A stretch of DNA of 64,000 bases, taken from positions 78,627-142,626 of the forward strand of contig JALCBP010000002.1 in NCBI GenBank assembly GCA_028066355.1. Reading direction: 5' to 3'. This document shows, one piece after another, positions 18,640 to 27,617 of the stretch. The notes beneath the pieces are model-generated. The model saw nothing but the letters and a program-made list of their open reading frames with translations, ran no database searches and was not told the origin of the DNA. Origin of the DNA: UBA1268 sp002694955. GTDB taxonomy: Bacteria; Planctomycetota; Planctomycetia; Pirellulales; UBA1268. Both the position numbers and the translations under genes were made by a program. The number at the start of each line of letters is the position of its first letter. Positions within the stretch are counted from its first letter, which is position 1.

Positions 18640-19707
18640 TTAATTGCCGTCGGGTGACCCTGACTCGAAATATGACCGAAGGAATCGTGCGCGTTCGATA
18701 TTTCGATCTTTTGTGTCAAGGTCGACACCTTTCATCTTCTGAAGATGGGCCGGCTGGGTGCGAACAAGCAGTTTATTAACATCAGAAACATGAAGATCAT
18801 CCACCAAACCCAGCAGCACCCCCATGCGAACACGCGAAAGCAGTTGCATGGTTTCTTCGGCACTAATTGTTTGCGCCGTTCTCAAAATCCCAAAGGCGCG
18901 GCTCACCTGATCGTGTACATTCCGCTCTGTTTCCTGCAAAAGAAATTCTCTGGCACGACGCTCATAATCAATTAGAACAGGAACAACATCCGCGACCTGA
19001 GCAATTAGTTCATCCTCTGTTCGACCGAGGGTTATTTGGTTGGAAATCTGATAAAAATCTCCAAAAGCCTGCGAACCCTCGCCGTACAAACCTCGAACAG
19101 CTAATGAAATTTTATGCAGGCTTCGAAAAACTTTGTCAATCTGCCGCGTGATCACAAGAGCAGGGAGGTGAAGCATTACGCTTACTCGTATTCCCGTACC
19201 GACATTTGTTGGACATGCAGTCAGATACCCCCATTGGCCATGAAAAGCATAAGGAACCACCTCTTCGATCTCTTCGTCTACTCCACGAATCTGCGACCAG
19301 ACTGCTTCGAGATCTAAACCACTATGGATGCACTGAATTCGAAGATGATCTTCCTCATTGATCATGAGACTGATCTGTTCGGTAGGATCAATTGCAACCC
19401 CACGAGCACCTGTAGCATCGGCATGCTCCCTGCTTATCAACTGTCTTTCAACGAGAAATTGTCGATCAAGGTCTTCGAGGCCACCTAAATTTGTATACTC
19501 AAGACGTGAACCTACTGACGTCTTCTTAAGATGCGAGCGAAGGAAACCCTCGATCTCACTCCGTTCCGTCTCCGAGGCCCGGCCTACGAAGGGATAGTGT
19601 GCAAGATTTCGTGCAAGCCGCACTCTGCTACTCATAACAATATCTGACTCGGGACCGGTGCCCTTAAGCCATTCACCAACAGATGTTTTCAACACTTCAA
19701 ATTCCAT
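18640..19707 (-). CDS. mcsB: Protein-arginine kinase (McsB, ATP:guanido phosphotransferase family)
   Basis: McsB phosphorylates arginines on proteins, in Bacillus marking them for ClpCP degradation. The 355-residue length is typical. Guanido-kinase motifs are visible: SSRVRLARNLAHYPF for nucleotide phosphates, the NEEDHLRIQ loop, and the catalytic-cysteine strand CPTNVGTGIRVSVMLHLP. The partner gene mcsA is immediately upstream (91 bp), and the pair ends in a strong terminator. ClpC and CtsR genes, usual companions in Firmicutes, are not in the window. Confidence 0.94.
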   Translation of the reverse strand: MEFEVLKTSVGEWLKGTGPESDIVMSSRVRLARNLAHYPFVGRASETERSEIEGFLRSHLKKTSVGSRLEYTNLGGLEDLDRQFLVERQLISREHADATGARGVAIDPTEQISLMINEEDHLRIQCIHSGLDLEAVWSQIRGVDEEIEEVVPYAFHGQWGYLTACPTNVGTGIRVSVMLHLPALVITRQIDKVFRSLHKISLAVRGLYGEGSQAFGDFYQISNQITLGRTEDELIAQVADVVPVLIDYERRAREFLLQETERNVHDQVSRAFGILRTAQTISAEETMQLLSRVRMGVLLGLVDDLHVSDVNKLLVRTQPAHLQKMKGVDLDTKDRNIERARFLRSYFESGSPDGN

Positions 19708-19798
19708 ATATTTAAATTTAGCAGTATTTGTTACTTAAATGTCTATCAGTAGTCAGGCGGTTTGCCCGGAAACTTTTTCCCTGTAGTTAATAGAAAAG

Positions 19799-20341
19799 CT
19801 AGTTTCGTGAGGCTTCTGCATTCCATTTATGAAGAATGTTTTGGATGTCATCTCGGAGTTTCCCAGCCCTCTCGTACTCTTCAGCCTCTACCGCATGACG
19901 GATTTCTTTCCTCATTCCTATGACACTCGTAAGTTCCTCTGTGGATTCTGGAAGAGGCTCTCCTTCAAATGATTTCCTACGACGTGGTCGTCGACCCCGG
20001 TGCTGCACTTCTCCGTGGATGTTTGCAATCAGAGGCTCAAGCTCTTTTTCAAACTGCACATAATCATGCGGACATCCGAGCCTTCCTTGGTTACGAAATT
20101 CAAAAAATGTAATACCGCACATATCACAAAATAGCTGGTCAATCTCAGAAAGTTCTTTCGCTGTTTGGTTAACACCGAGAGGCCCGCTTGGGATGTCAGA
20201 GTCTTCCTGCTGCGAATCCGCCTCAGCCTGATTGAGATACACACGCGCATGATCTTCACAAAGGTGCAATTCGCGTACCCCACCATCTTCTACTTCAGTA
20301 ATGTGAAACATTGCCTGTTTTTCGCATTGCTGGCATTGCAT
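19799..20341 (-). CDS. mcsA: McsA-like zinc-finger / UVR-motif activator of McsB
   Basis: 180 residues. Cysteine pairs typical of McsA are CQQC at residues 3-6, CEDHARVYL, CDMCGITFFEF, and a later Cys in LGCPHDY. The C-terminus carries a UVR (UvrB/UvrC-type) motif, RKEIRHAVEAEEYERAGKLRDDI. McsA activates the McsB kinase. The basic RRGRRPRRRK stretch before the UVR motif is notable. I chose ATG 20341 because the zinc motif should be at the extreme N-terminus; an in-frame start at 20377 would add 12 residues. Confidence 0.9.
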   Translation of the reverse strand: MQCQQCEKQAMFHITEVEDGGVRELHLCEDHARVYLNQAEADSQQEDSDIPSGPLGVNQTAKELSEIDQLFCDMCGITFFEFRNQGRLGCPHDYVQFEKELEPLIANIHGEVQHRGRRPRRRKSFEGEPLPESTEELTSVIGMRKEIRHAVEAEEYERAGKLRDDIQNILHKWNAEASRN

Positions 20342-20842
20342 AGCTTCGTCCCTTAGCACTCTTAAACACATCAACAACCAGTTCTGTGAGTTCTACTCAC
20401 AATATACCGAAGTCCTGTCTTGTTCCTTCAACAATATTATTACCATTCCTCAATGCAAAGCACACTAAACACTCCGCCAAGTACTACTTTTGCCCAAAAA
20501 CCTGTCATGAGTATAGACTCTGGAAAAGTTCAGGTTTTCAACCGAAAATTCGCTGATTTATCACGTAATAATTCCACTACCTAATACCCAATCGAGACCA
20601 CCCGGAATAGTGAACTACACTCTCCCATGGCGATACGAAAGAAAAACCAGACCATTCGAATGTCAACCAAAACGCTGGTTTTACAAGACACTAATCCTTC
20701 GCCAACAAAAACTGGTCCAACCAAAAGACAATTACAGCACTAAAAAGCAATCGTCCTCCCCATTGACTCCAACTAACTCATAGTCCCAAATAGGAACCAT
20801 AACAATATAAAAACTGGTGGAAATAAATTAATCGATGCCCTC
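20342..20842. other. Divergent intergenic region between mcsA and trpE
   Basis: About 500 AT-rich bases with no gene that I can support. Short elements recur: AAAAACTGGT near 20707 and near 20811, and an imperfect hairpin AACCA-N6-TGGTT near 20673-20688. I do not see a Trp-codon-rich leader peptide or a T-box consensus. Promoters for both flanking genes must lie here. Confidence 0.4.
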
Positions 20843-22384
20843 ATGAATCATTTCCCGAACTTCAAATATTTCTCCGAGTTAGCACAAAAAGAAACCCTTA
20901 TTCCGGTCTGCCGTCGTATTTTCGCAGACGCCCTTACGCCTCTCTCAGCTTTTGCTCGAATTGATACTGGCTCAGATGGTTGCCTCTTTGAAAGCGTAAT
21001 TGGAGGAGAAAAGGTTGGGAGATACAGTTTTCTCGGGTCTGATCCATTTCTTCAGTTCGAGGCCCATGGGCCAGACGTAACAATTCGACGCAAAGGATTA
21101 CCTGATGAGAAACTTCACGTCGAAGATCCACTAGCTGAACTTGAGAGCCAGATGGAATGTTTTAGACCGGCTCGGCTCGACGAACTTCCACCTTTTACAA
21201 GCGGTGCTATTGGCTATGCGGCATATGATGCCATTCGATACGTAGAGAGTCTTCCGCACACACCCTCCGATGACCTTGGCTTACCTGATATTTATTTTGC
21301 ACTGTACGATCAACTCGTTGTCTTTGACCATGTTTCAAAATCTATAGATGTCGTTGCCTTGGCAAAAACTGTAGAGAAATCCCCAAAGGCCATAGAATCC
21401 GCGTATAAATCTGCGAAGAAGTGCGTGGACGACATTATTGAAAAGCTAAAGCAAGATTGTGGCTGGCCTCCTCTTCGCGACATACGTCCGCTCACCAGCC
21501 CAACCCAACCAATCCATAAAGCAAGTACAGCGAACCGGAGTAGAGATGACTATCTAGAGGCTGTTGAGAAGGCGGTCGACTACATTCATGCCGGCGACAT
21601 CTTTCAGGTGGTGCTAAGTCGTCGGCTCTCAACACCATTTGATGCTTCTCCACTCGAGCTCTACCGCACACTTCGCGTGGTCAACCCCAGTCCATTCATG
21701 TTTTGCCTTCGCACACCATCCGCAACGCTTGTTGGAAGTTCACCCGAGATAATGGTTCGTGTTATGGACAGGAAAGTCACCGTCAGGCCCCTGGCAGGCA
21801 CGCGGCCGCGTGGAGAAACCCCTGAAGAAGATGCCGACCTTGCTGCTGGGCTACTCGCCGATCCAAAAGAACGCGCTGAGCATGTCATGCTCATCGACCT
21901 CGGTCGAAATGACATCGGACGAGTCTCTGAGATTGGCTCAGTTGAACTCAGCGACATCATGACCATAGAGCGGTATAGCCATGTTATGCATATAACAAGC
22001 AACGTGAATGGCAAACTCCTGCCCGAAGCTACTGCGTTCGATGCACTTCGCGCGTGCTTACCTGCTGGCACTGTATCTGGAGCACCAAAGATTCGTGCAA
22101 TGGAAATTATTGATGAACTCGAGCCCAACAAGCGGGGGCCCTACGCTGGAGCTGTTGGCTATATCGACTTTTGTGGATCAATGGACACCTGTATTGCCTT
22201 GCGCACGATTGTTATCACGAAAGGCAATGCGTACGTGCAGTCGGGAGCTGGGATTGTTGCAGACAGTCAACCTGAAAAGGAATTCGAAGAGACCCTTAAC
22301 AAAGCGAAAGGGCTTCTGGTAGCAATTGAAATGACCAAGCAAAGGCTCAACGACAACGGCATTCAAAATGCAGGGAAACCATGA
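20843..22384 (+). CDS. trpE: Anthranilate synthase component I
   Basis: First committed step of tryptophan synthesis, chorismate to anthranilate. The 513 residues carry the chorismate-binding core: HAGDIFQVVLSRRLSTPF, NPSPFMFCLRTPSATLVGSSPE, RPLAGTRPRGETPEED, and the PAGTVSGAPKIRAMEIIDELE signature. The N-terminal ALTPLSAFARIDTGSDGCLFES segment includes the feedback Trp site region (an LLES-type motif, here CLFES). No trpG is adjacent. The last four bases overlap the start of the next gene (ATGA), implying translational coupling. Confidence 0.95.
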   Translation: MNHFPNFKYFSELAQKETLIPVCRRIFADALTPLSAFARIDTGSDGCLFESVIGGEKVGRYSFLGSDPFLQFEAHGPDVTIRRKGLPDEKLHVEDPLAELESQMECFRPARLDELPPFTSGAIGYAAYDAIRYVESLPHTPSDDLGLPDIYFALYDQLVVFDHVSKSIDVVALAKTVEKSPKAIESAYKSAKKCVDDIIEKLKQDCGWPPLRDIRPLTSPTQPIHKASTANRSRDDYLEAVEKAVDYIHAGDIFQVVLSRRLSTPFDASPLELYRTLRVVNPSPFMFCLRTPSATLVGSSPEIMVRVMDRKVTVRPLAGTRPRGETPEEDADLAAGLLADPKERAEHVMLIDLGRNDIGRVSEIGSVELSDIMTIERYSHVMHITSNVNGKLLPEATAFDALRACLPAGTVSGAPKIRAMEIIDELEPNKRGPYAGAVGYIDFCGSMDTCIALRTIVITKGNAYVQSGAGIVADSQPEKEFEETLNKAKGLLVAIEMTKQRLNDNGIQNAGKP

Positions 22385-23286
22385 TTGTGCTCGAACAAGT
22401 TACTGTCCAGCGACAGGGCGTCATCGCATTAAATCACTTCACACACACAATTCATCCTGGGCAATCTGTTGCTGTCATCGGCCCAACTGGATCAGGTAAA
22501 ACCACGCTCCTTGAAGCTATTGCCACTTTGCTCCCCATTCAGTCTGGCAACATATCATTCGCAGACTTCGCGTCAACGACAGATTCGCCTCGTGCTGAAC
22601 AACTCATTGGCTTCGTACCCCACTGCATCACAACATGGCCAATGATCCGAGCAGATGAATGTCTCAAGTTATTTGCAATCGAGTCAGGAATCCCAGCAAA
22701 AGAAATAAATGCCGCCGTCAACCGCGTGTTGGAAGAGGTTTCTCTGGCTAATTTACGGGGGCATCGAATTGATACGTTCTCCTCTGGCCAAAGCAAGCGA
22801 TTACTCATTGCTAGAGCGTTACTGGGTGAACCCCACATCTTACTGCTAGACAACCCATATGCTGGTCTCGATCCTGATGGCTATCAGGTCATCGACCGAC
22901 TGATTGCAAATGCACAACTCACAGGTCGCATCATTCTTGCTGCTTTCAATGACGCGAACGTCCCAGAAACTTTCACTGACCTGCTTGTTCTAAATGACGG
23001 ACAGAAAGTAATCGCCGGCCGTTTTCAGCCAGAATTTTTCACTGAAGTAAACCAGTGGAAAGTTCGCCTTAAATGTCCATCGTCTGCTTCACAAGCGGCC
23101 AAGGCTATCTCCCACCTCACACTTTCGAGTACCATCGTGGACGAGGATTTTTTAATTTGCGATGTATCAACTGACCGTGGACCAATTGACGAGGCCATCG
23201 CGATACTGATAAAGGCAGACTGCCCACTTGAATCCTGTACTTATGATCCGCCATGGCCTGCTCAGGTCTTGAATTCACTTACGTAA
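22381..23286 (+). CDS. Degenerate ABC-type ATP-binding protein
   Basis: 301 residues, with an ABC ATPase domain over the first ~215. The Walker A motif is intact (GPTGSGKT, 34-41). The signature is SSGQS (134-138), and the D-loop AGLD follows. Three catalytic positions differ from the usual form. The Walker B strand ILLLD157 is followed by Asn158 instead of Glu. The H-loop reads AFND with Asn190 for His. The Q-loop reads VPH81 instead of a Gln. The C-terminal ~85 residues resemble the small accessory domain of CcmA-type proteins. No permease gene adjoins. It overlaps trpE by four bases and is convergent with trpA. It may bind ATP but hydrolyse it poorly; the role is unknown. Confidence 0.85.
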   Translation: MIVLEQVTVQRQGVIALNHFTHTIHPGQSVAVIGPTGSGKTTLLEAIATLLPIQSGNISFADFASTTDSPRAEQLIGFVPHCITTWPMIRADECLKLFAIESGIPAKEINAAVNRVLEEVSLANLRGHRIDTFSSGQSKRLLIARALLGEPHILLLDNPYAGLDPDGYQVIDRLIANAQLTGRIILAAFNDANVPETFTDLLVLNDGQKVIAGRFQPEFFTEVNQWKVRLKCPSSASQAAKAISHLTLSSTIVDEDFLICDVSTDRGPIDEAIAILIKADCPLESCTYDPPWPAQVLNSLT

Positions 23287-23303
23287 GATGAACCCACATG
23301 GGC

Positions 23304-24137
23304 TCAACTGACGCGACAGGCCTCGACAAGTTTTCGAACAAAATCACCTGCATTTTCAGACACAGAACTTTTGCCTTGAGCCTGTTCAACACAACGGACA
23401 ACTGCTGAGCCGACGATTACACCATCAGCTACTGTAGCAACCTCTCGTGCCTGATCAGCAGTTGATATCCCAAACCCTACCAGTATTGGCACATCCGACT
23501 CTTCACGTAACCACTGAATACGTTCAACAAGGTTTTCTGGCAAGGCAGTCCGCTCTCCCGTCACTCCCGCAACCGATACACAGTAAAGAAATCCTGTAGA
23601 GCGTTTTGCGATTTCTCGAGCACGCTCTGGTGGAGTTGTGGGTGTCACGAGTCGTACAAGAGCAAGGCCAGCCAGCCGACACTGCGTGTCTAGTTCATCA
23701 GACTCTTCTAATGGCAAGTCAGGAACTACGAAACCTGCCAAACCACTTTCCTGCCCACGCTTTACAAATGCCTCGATTCCACTCCGGAATATAAGTGAAT
23801 AGCTGGCCATCGCCAGCAAGGGCATCGCGTATGATTTGGAAAATTCAGCCACGATGTCGAACATGTTTGTGAGGGTCATACCCGCGTCCAGCGCGCGGGT
23901 GTACGAGGCCTGTATCACCGGCCCGTCAGCAATCGGATCACTGTAAGGAACACCAAGCTCACAACACGTTGCTCCAGCTGCACAAATCGAACGTAAAATA
24001 GCCGCAGTCGATTGTCCATCCGGGTCGCCAGCTGTAACAAAGGGTGCGACAGCGCGACGCGAATCGGCCTTGCACTGGGCAAACGCATCGCCCAGCATTT
24101 CAATTCCTGTTTTTCTGTTGCTATCTCTGGCGGTCAT
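23304..24137 (-). CDS. trpA: Tryptophan synthase alpha chain
   Basis: Cleaves indole-3-glycerol phosphate to indole, which is tunnelled to TrpB. The 277-residue TIM barrel shows PFVTAGDPD, CCELGVPYSDPIADGPVIQ with catalytic Glu and Asp, a loop LVRLVTPTTP, FLYCVSVAGVTG, and the phosphate-binding VGFGIST and VIVGSAVV. It follows trpB on the same strand with a 69-bp gap. Confidence 0.96.
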   Translation of the reverse strand: MTARDSNRKTGIEMLGDAFAQCKADSRRAVAPFVTAGDPDGQSTAAILRSICAAGATCCELGVPYSDPIADGPVIQASYTRALDAGMTLTNMFDIVAEFSKSYAMPLLAMASYSLIFRSGIEAFVKRGQESGLAGFVVPDLPLEESDELDTQCRLAGLALVRLVTPTTPPERAREIAKRSTGFLYCVSVAGVTGERTALPENLVERIQWLREESDVPILVGFGISTADQAREVATVADGVIVGSAVVRCVEQAQGKSSVSENAGDFVRKLVEACRVS

Positions 24138-24206
24138 TTACTGTCTAACTCTTTTTTTAATAAAAATGCTTTAAGAAAAGACACCGGTAGTAAAACGTTT
24201 GATTCA

Positions 24207-25433
24207 TCACTCGTGCCCACGCAACCTTGCTATCTCAGCAGCATCTTTATCCCCACGACCTGACATACACACGACTAGGATTTCATCAGGACGCATTTTT
24301 GAAGCAGCTTCAACGGCCCATGCGAGGGCATGCGACGTTTCAAGTGCTGGAAGAACCCCCTCGTGTTGGGCCACCATATCAAAGGCATCAAGGGCAGCAG
24401 AATCAGTTACGCTGGTGTAGTCAACGCGACCAGAATCTCGCCAGAAACTGTGTTCCGGGCCAACGCCTGGATAATCGAGGCCTGCCGACACTGAGTGTAC
24501 ATCAGATGTCTGACCATCTGTGTCCTGCAGTACATAACTAAGACTGCCATGAAGAATGCCTGGCGTCCCGTAGGTGAGGGGAGCGGCATGTTCACCGTCG
24601 CCGCTCGATCGGCCTCCTGCCTCAACGCCAACAAGACGCACTTCTGGGCAATCAACAAAGGGATAGAACATGCCGGCTGCGTTACTGCCACCACCAACGC
24701 ACGCCACAACAGTATCAGGGAGCCTGCCGAAGATACTTTTACAGCAATCTATTGTCTCACGTCCAATTACTGACTGAAAATCACGAACAATACGCGGGAA
24801 TGGATGAGGCCCTACCACCGACCCAATTATGTAGTGCGTTGTTTCGACTGATGCCATCCAGTCTCGCATTGCTTCATTAATTGCATCCCGCAACGTACGA
24901 GAACCACTTTCTACCGGCCGAACTTCCGCACCCATTAACTTCATCGTTCGAACGTTAGGGGACTGGCGACGCACATCCTCTGATCCCATATAGACAACGC
25001 ATTCGAGCCCAAACCGCGCGCAAGCTGTTGCCGTTGCTACACCATGCTGGCCAGCCCCGGTCTCAGCAATAATTCGGCGTTTGCCCATCCGCATGGCTAA
25101 AAGTGCTTGGCCCAGCGTATTATTAATCTTATGTGCCCCTGTGTGACTCAGGTCTTCCCGCTTAAAGTAGATCTGCGCACCACCCGCTTTCTCAGTAAGC
25201 CTGCGGGCAAAAAGCAAGGGTGTAGGACGCCCAACAAAGGCGGCAAATAATCCGTTGAGTTCACTGATAAAATCTGGATCGGCGATAGCCTCGTCATAAG
25301 CTTTCTCCAACTGATTCAATGCCGCTGAAAGTGTCTCAGGCACATACCGTCCACCAAATTGACCAAAGCGACCAAGGCTATCGGGCACAGATGAGAGTTT
25401 CTTTTCGACAGTCTCAGCAGGAACACTATGCAT
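24207..25433 (-). CDS. trpB: Tryptophan synthase beta chain
   Basis: PLP enzyme joining indole and serine to tryptophan. The 408 residues include GRFGQFGGRYVPETL, the PLP-lysine motif HTGAHKINNTLGQALLA, the ETGAGQHGVATAT loop, and the phosphate-binding CVGGGSNAAGMFYPF. ATG at 25433. It is divergent from mutM across a 153-base gap that presumably contains both promoters. Confidence 0.97.
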   Translation of the reverse strand: MHSVPAETVEKKLSSVPDSLGRFGQFGGRYVPETLSAALNQLEKAYDEAIADPDFISELNGLFAAFVGRPTPLLFARRLTEKAGGAQIYFKREDLSHTGAHKINNTLGQALLAMRMGKRRIIAETGAGQHGVATATACARFGLECVVYMGSEDVRRQSPNVRTMKLMGAEVRPVESGSRTLRDAINEAMRDWMASVETTHYIIGSVVGPHPFPRIVRDFQSVIGRETIDCCKSIFGRLPDTVVACVGGGSNAAGMFYPFVDCPEVRLVGVEAGGRSSGDGEHAAPLTYGTPGILHGSLSYVLQDTDGQTSDVHSVSAGLDYPGVGPEHSFWRDSGRVDYTSVTDSAALDAFDMVAQHEGVLPALETSHALAWAVEAASKMRPDEILVVCMSGRGDKDAAEIARLRGHE

Positions 25434-25586
25434 TCAAAACTCCAAACATTTAAACACGCCTTTTGAGTAACACCCTATGATTTAGCTTCATATAAGATGA
25501 CGAAAATCGACTGACACTTGATTGTAGCCTCCTTTTATAATTTTTGACCTAGCGAATCTTATCTTTTCCTCGTATTCCGTTGATCG

Positions 25587-26432
25587 ATGCCAGAACTCCC
25601 GGAAGTAGAAACGATGTGCCGCGGAATAGCTTGTTTCCGTGGAGAAGTCATTGCAACTACTCAGTTTCCACGACTCACCCAAAAGCCATCGCCAATCAAC
25701 CCGCCGCCGAAAAATATGGCAGCCAAACTTCATCACGCACGTATCCTGGATATCACACGTCTTGGCAAACGGGCTGTTCTCCGGATACGAAAAAACGAAG
25801 ACGACATGGATTCATTCTTGGTTTTTGAACCGCGGATGACTGGACTACTTCTCAGAGTATCACCTCCAACGCACCAGCATGTACGACTGATAGTTAAAAC
25901 AAAACAGAAGCATCCACTCATTTTTTGGGATCGACGTGGATTGGGGACAATCACTTTGTTTGATAAACCAAGGTTTGAATCTCGATTCGGCAGCCACGCG
26001 ATAGGTCCTGATGCCCTTATCATCAGTGGAACTACCTTATATAAGAGAATCCAACCTTCAAGGCGTTACATAAAAGTTGCACTCCTCGACCAGAAGATAC
26101 TTTCCGGTGTGGGCAATATCTACGCTTCAGAAATTCTGCATGAGGCCAAAATTGATCCCCGTACAAGATGCCACAGGTTGACCCAGTCTGCCTGCGATCG
26201 CATTGCAGCAGCATGCTCTCGAATACTCCACCAAGCGATCAAATTTGAGGGTTCATCTATCGGTGATGAAACATACAGAACAGCTGACAATCGGCCCGGT
26301 AGATACCAGCGATTTCACAAGGTGTACGGGCGCTCGGAAAATGAGTGTTTTCGGTGTAGCACTACAATCAAGCGCATTATTCAATTGCAGCGATCAACTT
26401 TTTTTTGTCCCCAATGCCAACGCCGGCTCTGA
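25587..26432 (+). CDS. mutM: Formamidopyrimidine-DNA glycosylase
   Basis: Removes 8-oxoguanine and formamidopyrimidines from DNA and nicks the abasic site. The 281 residues begin MPELPEVETM, so Pro2 (nucleophile) and Glu3 are present. A RLGKRAVL lysine matches the beta-hairpin Lys. The helix-two-turn-helix segment LSGVGNIYASEILHEAKI is intact. The C-terminal zinc finger has Cys254, 257, 274 and 277. ATG at 25587. Confidence 0.95.
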   Translation: MPELPEVETMCRGIACFRGEVIATTQFPRLTQKPSPINPPPKNMAAKLHHARILDITRLGKRAVLRIRKNEDDMDSFLVFEPRMTGLLLRVSPPTHQHVRLIVKTKQKHPLIFWDRRGLGTITLFDKPRFESRFGSHAIGPDALIISGTTLYKRIQPSRRYIKVALLDQKILSGVGNIYASEILHEAKIDPRTRCHRLTQSACDRIAAACSRILHQAIKFEGSSIGDETYRTADNRPGRYQRFHKVYGRSENECFRCSTTIKRIIQLQRSTFFCPQCQRRL

Positions 26433-26591
26433 TTTATCATTCCTGTTATCATTGAATAGCTGGTATCCTTGATTCCCGGCTTGACGATCTCCCTGCAAAT
26501 AATTTAAGTGAGAAGATACACGCAGCCCACTTGGCTTACCACCTCGTGCATGATGAAAAATGTGAACGGAAATACTAAAGGAGTTTCTACT

Positions 26592-27617
26592 ATGCCCTCT
26601 ACACCAAAAAACCGAGTGAGCTCACGGAGAAAATTTCTCACACATACTTCTGCAGCACTCAGCGTTTCTTCACTACTCCGTAACGCTGATTGGTGTAAAG
26701 CGTATGCTGCTGAGGCAACACAGTCTTCAACAGCTGAAACTCTCGCTGGAGAGCTTCATGCCTCACTGACACCATCTCAGCGAACACAGGTCTGCTTCCC
26801 ATGGGATTACAAGCATCCTAAATATGGACTGCTTCGCACGAGAGTCGCAAACAATTGGCAGTCAAGCAAACCGGAAATTGCGAGTGATTTTTTCACACCG
26901 TCTCAACAAGGAATGATTCGTAAAATTTTTGAAGGCCTTATTACTCCGAAATGGCAACCTCTTTTTGATAAACAATTAGAAGATGACTGTGGCGGATTTG
27001 GTTATTCACAAAGCGTATCGCTTCTTGGTGAGCCAGGGAGTGGAAAATTTCAATTTCTATTGACTGGGCGGCACATGACGTTGCGGTGTGATGGCGACTC
27101 TGCTGATCATGTTGCGTTTGGTGGACCTATCTTCTATGGACATGACACTGGTAGCTTTACTGAAGAGCCTACTCACCCTGGCAACGTCTTTTGGCCTCAG
27201 GCAATTGCAGCAAACAAGGTGTATGCAATGCTCGACAAGCACCAGCAAGCCGAGTCACTCGTTCAGCGTTCACCGAAAGAAAACGCTATAAGCTTCCACG
27301 GTAAGACCGAGCGACCAGGCCTTTCAGTCAAAGAACTTAATGACGGTCAGAGGGAAGAACTGAATAATGTTCTCAAACTCCTTCTTGAGCCATTTCGACC
27401 TAGTGACCAAGCAGAGGTCGACAGGTGCCTCGCCTCACAGGGTGGGATTGACGCATGCCGCTTAACGTTTTACCAGCAGAAAGACCTTGGTAATGATGGA
27501 GTCTGGGACAACTGGCGTCTTGAGGGCCCGTCTTTTGTCTGGCATTTCAGAGGATCACCACACGTTCACGTTTGGGTAAATATCGCTGATAGCCCTCAGG
27601 TTCCTACAAATGCATGA
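26592..27617 (+). CDS. Tat-exported DUF3500-type protein
   Basis: 341 residues from ATG 26592, chosen for the AAGGAG site eight bases upstream; an upstream in-frame GTG at 26508 is less likely. A twin-arginine signal SSRRKFLTHTSAALSVSSLL predicts folded export. The mature part resembles DUF3500: ASLTPSQRTQVCFPW near the start, LTGRHMTLRCDGDSADHVAFGGP in the middle, and a C-terminal FVWHFRGSPHVHVWVNI. Family assignment is from memory of these motifs. Biochemical function is unknown. It overlaps the following oxidase gene by eight bases, so the two are probably co-translated. Confidence 0.8.
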   Translation: MPSTPKNRVSSRRKFLTHTSAALSVSSLLRNADWCKAYAAEATQSSTAETLAGELHASLTPSQRTQVCFPWDYKHPKYGLLRTRVANNWQSSKPEIASDFFTPSQQGMIRKIFEGLITPKWQPLFDKQLEDDCGGFGYSQSVSLLGEPGSGKFQFLLTGRHMTLRCDGDSADHVAFGGPIFYGHDTGSFTEEPTHPGNVFWPQAIAANKVYAMLDKHQQAESLVQRSPKENAISFHGKTERPGLSVKELNDGQREELNNVLKLLLEPFRPSDQAEVDRCLASQGGIDACRLTFYQQKDLGNDGVWDNWRLEGPSFVWHFRGSPHVHVWVNIADSPQVPTNA

